From positions 1 through 10,071 of the forward strand of contig CAZRGV010000185.1 in the NCBI GenBank assembly GCA_964599655.1: DNA of 10,071 nucleotides, written 5' to 3'. The translations under genes were made by a program, and so were the position numbers. Origin of the DNA: CAZRGV01 sp964599655 (lineage in GTDB: Bacteria; Planctomycetota; Planctomycetia; Isosphaerales; Isosphaeraceae). Shown one piece after another: positions 6,968 through 10,071 of the stretch. The number at the start of each line of letters is the position of its first letter. Position 1 is the first letter of the stretch. The notes below the pieces were generated by a model. The model saw only the letters and a program-made list of their open reading frames with translations. It made no database searches and was not told where the DNA came from.

Positions 6968-7378
6968 ATGGCGGCCCAGGTCACGAGCGTGTTTCTCTAC
7001 GTCGACGACGTGCTTCGCTCCCTCGAATTCTACAACGAGATCGTCGGCGCCGAGGTGACGCAAGTCCACACCGAGCAAGAGGGCGGCCCCATCAACCTGG
7101 CCATCCTCAAGATCGGCGACTTCTCCATCATGCTCCACCCCCAGGAGGAGAACCAGGACGAGTTCCTCAACCAACGCGTCGGGGTGGGCATCCACCTCCA
7201 GCTTCGCGTCGATGACATCGATGCGTTCTACCATCATTGCATCGAGGAAGGGGCGTACCTGAGCGTTTCCGGAGAGCCGGTCGACCAGGCCTGGGGCTGG
7301 CGCGAGATGGCCCTGAAAGATCCTGACGGCTATGTCTGGTCGATCTATCAGGACAAATCGGGCGGTCAGTGGACCTGA
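6968..7378 (+). CDS. VOC-family (glyoxalase/bleomycin-resistance fold) small protein
   Basis: This 136-residue single-domain protein is built of two beta-alpha-beta-beta-beta units, as in the vicinal oxygen chelate superfamily. The first unit is VTSVFLYVDDVLRSLEFYNE (5-24) with LKIGDFSIMLHP (47-58). The second is GIHLQLRVDDIDAFYHHC (74-91) with WGWREMALKDPDGYVWSIYQ (109-128), ending in the typical 'R....DPdGn.w.l' strand. Length is normal for a half-size member that dimerises. The usual metal ligands are not all present: Tyr11 stands near where a His is common in the first strand; His76 and Glu113 may remain. It may therefore bind a ligand or act without the classical metal site. The ATG has GGGAGG just upstream (4 nt gap, somewhat short). 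Its last 13 bp overlap the opposing TauE-like gene. No substrate can be named. Confidence 0.88.
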   Translation: MAAQVTSVFLYVDDVLRSLEFYNEIVGAEVTQVHTEQEGGPINLAILKIGDFSIMLHPQEENQDEFLNQRVGVGIHLQLRVDDIDAFYHHCIEEGAYLSVSGEPVDQAWGWREMALKDPDGYVWSIYQDKSGGQWT

Positions 7379-7833
7379 TGGGTCGCGGAGGCCGGCGCGG
7401 TCACCGCCGCTGTGGACGGCGCCGGATCGACCGTCGACGGTTGCGGTCGCCCTTGCGGCGTGCTCGGTGACAGCAAAAAATAGACGCCGATGACCACCAG
7501 GAACAGCCCGTAACTCTGTTTCATCGGTTCCTTCGGAATCAGGCCCGTCAGCCGCGCTCCGATCAGGGCACCGATGAACAGCCCCAACGCAATCCAGAGC
7601 CCGGACGCCACCTGGATCTGGTTGCGTCGCCAGTATTCGAGCACCCCGAGCAGGCCGACCGGCAGCAACTGCGCCATCAGCGAGGTGCCGAACGCCGACC
7701 TCTGTTCGTAGCCGAACACGAGGATCAGGGCCGGCACCATGACCAGACCCCCGCCAATCCCGAACATGCCGCCGAAGATGCCCGCCACCAGGCCGAGACC
7801 GATCATCGACATCGCCACGTTCCAACTGTTCAC
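7366..7833 (-). CDS. Half-length TauE/SafE (TSUP) family membrane protein
   Basis: The protein has 155 residues from a GTG at 7833. It carries the TSUP repeat signature GIFGGMFGIGGGLVMVP (18-34), then SAFGTSLMAQLLPVG (46-60), a helix at 77-97 and a last helix at 107-122. TauE/SafE/YfcA anion exporters are usually about 250 residues built from two such repeats. Only one repeat of about four helices is present, so the protein would need to pair with itself or a partner. The tail (123-155) is Pro/Ser/Thr/Ala-rich and likely disordered. The start overlaps the rsmE stop as GTGA, and AGGAGG lies 9 nt upstream, so translation is coupled to rsmE. A TTG at 7857 also opens the frame but lies upstream of that ribosome site. 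The family is clear; sulfite or other organic-anion export is only a family-level guess. Confidence 0.82.
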   Translation of the reverse strand: MNSWNVAMSMIGLGLVAGIFGGMFGIGGGLVMVPALILVFGYEQRSAFGTSLMAQLLPVGLLGVLEYWRRNQIQVASGLWIALGLFIGALIGARLTGLIPKEPMKQSYGLFLVVIGVYFLLSPSTPQGRPQPSTVDPAPSTAAVTAPASATHQVH

Positions 7834-8558
7834 GCCAACGCCCCTCCTCTCCCACAACCGGCCAGAACCAGCGCGGAACCGACCACGCCGGCCGTCTCGA
7901 TCCGCAGGATTGTCGGCCCGAGGCTAGCCAGGATCCATCCCGCTGCGCGGGCCGACGCGACCTCCCGATCGCTGAACCCCCCTTCGGGACCCACCGCCAG
8001 CCAAGCCTCGCCCCCCTCGTCAACGCGGGGCCAGGCCCCCGGCACAACCCCTCCAGGATGCGCCAAGAGCCGAACCATTGCCGACGCGGCTCCCACGATG
8101 TCCTCCAGCGTCGACGGCCGGCCGATCGTCATCAGACGGTTCCGCCCGCACTGCTTCGACGCCTCGATCACCGCCTTTCGAAGCCGTTCCAACTTCGAGG
8201 GTCTCGGATCGACGACGCTCCTCTCGGTTTGAATCGGAATTAGGGTCGACACCCCGACCTCGACCGCCTTTTCAACCAGCCAGTCCAGGCGCTCCCCCTT
8301 GGGAAACGCGATCGCCAGCGACAGTCGAGCCCACGGAGCACGCTCCGGAATCGGTTCGCCGACCACCACCAGCTCCGCCTGATCCGAACCCGCACGACGA
8401 ACCTCGGCCCGTCGGGCAAACGGGCTCTGGCCGTCGAAAACCTCGACCACGTCGCCCGGTCCATGACGGCACACGCGAGCCAGATGACGGGCCTCGCCGC
8501 CCGTCAGAACAATCCGGCCCTCGACCGGAGGCTCTGGGCAGAAGAATCGATCGGACAA
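7830..8558 (-). CDS. rsmE: 16S rRNA (uracil-1498-N3) methyltransferase RsmE
   Basis: RsmE uses S-adenosylmethionine to methylate N3 of U1498 in 16S rRNA, acting on the 30S subunit in the cytoplasm. The protein has 242 residues, against 243 in E. coli. An N-terminal PUA-like part (1-70) begins DRFFCPEP with LTGGEARHLARVCR (18-31). The SPOUT methyltransferase part holds AFPKGERLDWLVEKAVEVGV (84-103), EASKQCGR (132-139), the cofactor loop AVGPEGGFSDRE (188-199) and the knot segment SLGPTILRIETA (212-223), where Arg is kept. I chose a TTG at 8558 because the family start falls exactly there and GGGGGAG lies about 11 nt upstream; no nearer ATG or GTG is in frame. The longer frame to 8891 would run antisense into the ATPase gene. 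The TauE-like gene is coupled downstream. The ATPase gene starts divergently 163 bp away. Confidence 0.92.
   Translation of the reverse strand: MSDRFFCPEPPVEGRIVLTGGEARHLARVCRHGPGDVVEVFDGQSPFARRAEVRRAGSDQAELVVVGEPIPERAPWARLSLAIAFPKGERLDWLVEKAVEVGVSTLIPIQTERSVVDPRPSKLERLRKAVIEASKQCGRNRLMTIGRPSTLEDIVGAASAMVRLLAHPGGVVPGAWPRVDEGGEAWLAVGPEGGFSDREVASARAAGWILASLGPTILRIETAGVVGSALVLAGCGRGGALA
7843..7848 (-). promoter_or_regulatory. Perfect AGGAGG ribosome site inside rsmE, deciding the TauE-like start
   Basis: AGGAGG on the minus strand lies 9 nt before the GTG at 7833 and within the last codons of rsmE. It is the strongest ribosome site in the window. It supports the GTG start and suggests that the small membrane protein is translated well despite being the second gene. 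Confidence 0.7.
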
Positions 8559-8721
8559 GGGTTTGCGATCTCCCCCATCAGGCCGGGCTGGGTTCGGCGG
8601 GATTCGGCCAAAGCGTGAGACCCATCTTAACCGATCGAAGAAACGGACTTCCACCAGGCTTCGAGGCGGTTGGCCTCGCGACGGTCGGAGCCGACCGCAT
8701 CGGTGCAACGGAACCAATCGC

Positions 8722-9504
8722 ATGGTCGAACGGTACTGGACGCTGAGCCGCAATCCGTTCGAACCGGGCGCCGAGGGCTCCTTCGTGCCCACCCCGGTCC
8801 ATGTCGAGGCCATCGCCCGTTTGCGGCACGTCATCGACTCCGGGGAACGACTCGCCGTTCTGGAAGCCCCCGCCGGACTGGGCAAGACCACGGTCCTGGA
8901 TCAAGCCCTGAACGCCTCGCGCGATCCGAGCCGTCGCATCGCCAAGGCGACGGCCGCCTCCGACGGACTCGGCCTCCTCGGCGCGCTCGCCGAGGGTCTG
9001 GGCGCCCGGTCGGACCCGGGCACCAGTCGCGCCCTCACCTGGCGGAGCCTCACCGAGGCCGTTCGCCTCTGCCGGTTGCAGTCGCTCCGCGTCGTCCTGG
9101 CCGTCGACGATTGCCACGCCGTGGCCGATCCCGCCGAACTCCAACGCCTGGTTTATCTCGACCCGCACCCCCAGGCCCGCGTCACCGTCCTTCGTGTGGG
9201 ACGCCCACGGCCCGACGCCGAACCGGCCGACCCCTGGCGGCTCGCCATCCGGCTCTCGCCATTGACCCGCGCCGAGGCCGAGTCGTATCTCCTCGCCAAG
9301 CTCGCCGCCGCGGGGCGTTCCGACCCCCTCTTCACGCCCAGGGCCGTCGCTCGACTTCACGCCCTGACCCTGGGCGTGCCCCAAGGGCTCGATCGCCTCG
9401 CCTCCCTGGCCCTGGTCGCCGGCGCGGTTCGAGGGCTCGAGGTCCTCGGCCCGGAGGTCATCGACCGCGTGGCCGCCGAGTGCGTTTTGCCAGGCGCCGC
9501 CTGA
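8722..9504 (+). CDS. ExeA/GspA-like AAA ATPase
   Basis: This 260-residue protein resembles the ATPase part of ExeA/GspA (COG3267), which in type II secretion helps place the secretin across peptidoglycan. In many bacteria the family also occurs alone. The N-terminus YWTLSRNPFEPG (5-16), with HVEAIARLRHVIDSG (27-41), is the family's opening. Walker A is APAGLGKTT (49-57), with Ala at the usual first Gly. Walker B is VVLAVDDCHAV (124-134), where the family normally has Asp-Glu-Ala-Gln/His; the catalytic Glu is Asp130 here. The lid region LTRAEAESYLLAKLAAAGR (181-199) and FTPRAVARLHALTLGVPQGLDRL (204-226) fits ExeA. There is no C-terminal membrane or peptidoglycan-binding part, so it is cytosolic. 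The ATG at 8722 fits the family start although only a weak GGA lies upstream; the 53 upstream in-frame residues are low-complexity. A kinase gene follows 103 bp later. Confidence 0.8.
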   Translation: MVERYWTLSRNPFEPGAEGSFVPTPVHVEAIARLRHVIDSGERLAVLEAPAGLGKTTVLDQALNASRDPSRRIAKATAASDGLGLLGALAEGLGARSDPGTSRALTWRSLTEAVRLCRLQSLRVVLAVDDCHAVADPAELQRLVYLDPHPQARVTVLRVGRPRPDAEPADPWRLAIRLSPLTRAEAESYLLAKLAAAGRSDPLFTPRAVARLHALTLGVPQGLDRLASLALVAGAVRGLEVLGPEVIDRVAAECVLPGAA

Positions 9505-9607
9505 TCCTCCTTCGGCATCGCGTCGGGACGCACTGGCAACACCCCCACCCACCTGGTCACAATGGAGCCTCGACTTCGATGGCAAGTCCCCCCCGGAGCG
9601 CCATCCG

Positions 9608-10071
9608 ATGGCCCCTTGCCCCGAATCGCGTGATCGCACGCACGATGCCTTGCCCGGAACGGAAGTGAACATTCGTTCATCAAACGCGTCCCGAGGCGGC
9701 CCCGACCCGGATTCCGATCGGCGATCCGACGAAACGGCCACCTGGCCGCGAACCGACGGCGTTCCCGGCCCCGAGGACCAGCCCGCGAACCGCCCGATCA
9801 TCGGGCCAGGCGCGTCGAGCGTCGACTTTGGCCCGTATGAGTTGCTCGAGGAAATCGGCCGCGGCGGCATGGGCGTCGTCTACAAGGCCCGGCACAAGGA
9901 GCTCGACCGGGTCGTGGCGGTCAAGATGATCCTGAGCAGCCACCTCGCGACGGAGGACCAGGTCGAACGGTTCTACGCCGAGGCCCGAGCCGCCGCCAGG
10001 CTCCAAGACCCGAGAATCGTCGCGATCCACGACGTCGGACAGATCCACGGCCAGCACTACTTCGCCATGGA
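9608..10071 (+). CDS. Serine/threonine protein kinase, N-terminal part (3' end outside window)
   Basis: The frame is open for 154 codons to the right edge. An N-terminal, charged and Pro-rich, likely disordered stretch (1-75) precedes a Hanks-type kinase domain. The domain starts FGPYELLEEIGRGGMGVVYK (74-93), with the Gly-rich loop GRGGMG at 84-89. The ATP-anchoring Lys106 lies in VAVK, the helix-C Glu125 in FYAEARAAARL, and LQDPRIVAIHDVG (132-144) matches 'l.HpnIv.i.dvg'. The catalytic HRD and DFG motifs lie beyond the window. I prefer the ATG at 9608, with GGAG 9 nt upstream; a GTG at 9665 in the same frame is possible and would shorten the leader by 19 residues. Kinases of this kind in planctomycetes often continue into a transmembrane helix and sensor repeats; whether this one does cannot be seen. 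It may be co-transcribed with the ATPase gene. Confidence 0.88.
   Translation, partial: MAPCPESRDRTHDALPGTEVNIRSSNASRGGPDPDSDRRSDETATWPRTDGVPGPEDQPANRPIIGPGASSVDFGPYELLEEIGRGGMGVVYKARHKELDRVVAVKMILSSHLATEDQVERFYAEARAAARLQDPRIVAIHDVGQIHGQHYFAM

Noticed and set aside
6863..8047. 394-codon minus-strand open frame
   Set aside because: It runs antisense to the VOC gene and out of frame through the TauE-like and rsmE genes. Those are clear families; this frame shows none.
8578..9870. 430-codon minus-strand open frame
   Set aside because: It is wholly antisense to the ExeA-like ATPase and the kinase leader. Composition is Gly/Arg-rich and no motif is recognisable.

Overview
The window is very GC-rich DNA, about 10 kb and almost fully coding. 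It most resembles a planctomycete chromosome, probably of the Isosphaeraceae type. The evidence is a Cys-motif lipoprotein with a phosphatase-like domain, a serine/threonine kinase with the GRGGMGVVYKA loop, large membrane glycosyltransferase-like proteins, many GTG/TTG starts and long spurious open frames in the antisense and alternate frames. The placement is inferred from protein style; no marker gene settles it.

Layout, left to right. (1) Minus strand, cut by the left edge: a lipoprotein with a proline-rich linker and a DUF442-like (PF04273-type) phosphatase fold in which the expected catalytic Cys reads Asp. (2) A 525-bp gap without a convincing gene. It carries a good sigma70-type promoter driving (3) two plus-strand polytopic membrane proteins of the GT-C/ArnT-PMT type, 6 nt apart. 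(4) Convergent with them, sharing 37 bp of tail, a minus-strand family-9 glycosyltransferase (heptosyltransferase-like) with its own near-consensus promoter. Together 3 and 4 look like an envelope-glycan neighbourhood, though no substrate can be read from the sequence. (5) Divergent from the GT9 gene, a secreted alpha/beta hydrolase with an intact Ser-Asp-His triad. (6) A small VOC-fold protein with its own promoter.

(7) Convergent with the VOC gene (13-bp tail overlap), a minus-strand pair: rsmE (16S rRNA m3U1498 methyltransferase, TTG start) followed by a half-length TauE/SafE-type membrane protein. The pair is coupled by a GTGA overlap, with a perfect AGGAGG inside the end of rsmE. (8) Divergent from rsmE, an ExeA/GspA-like AAA ATPase with unusual Walker residues. 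(9) After 103 bp, the 5' part of a serine/threonine protein kinase, cut by the right edge.

I do not see CRISPR arrays, RNA genes, insertion sequences or phage genes. Nothing here amounts to a clear new multi-gene system. The items most worth a second look are the Cys-less phosphatase-like lipoprotein, the half-size transporter coupled to rsmE, the ExeA-like ATPase beside a kinase, and the tail-to-tail overlaps.
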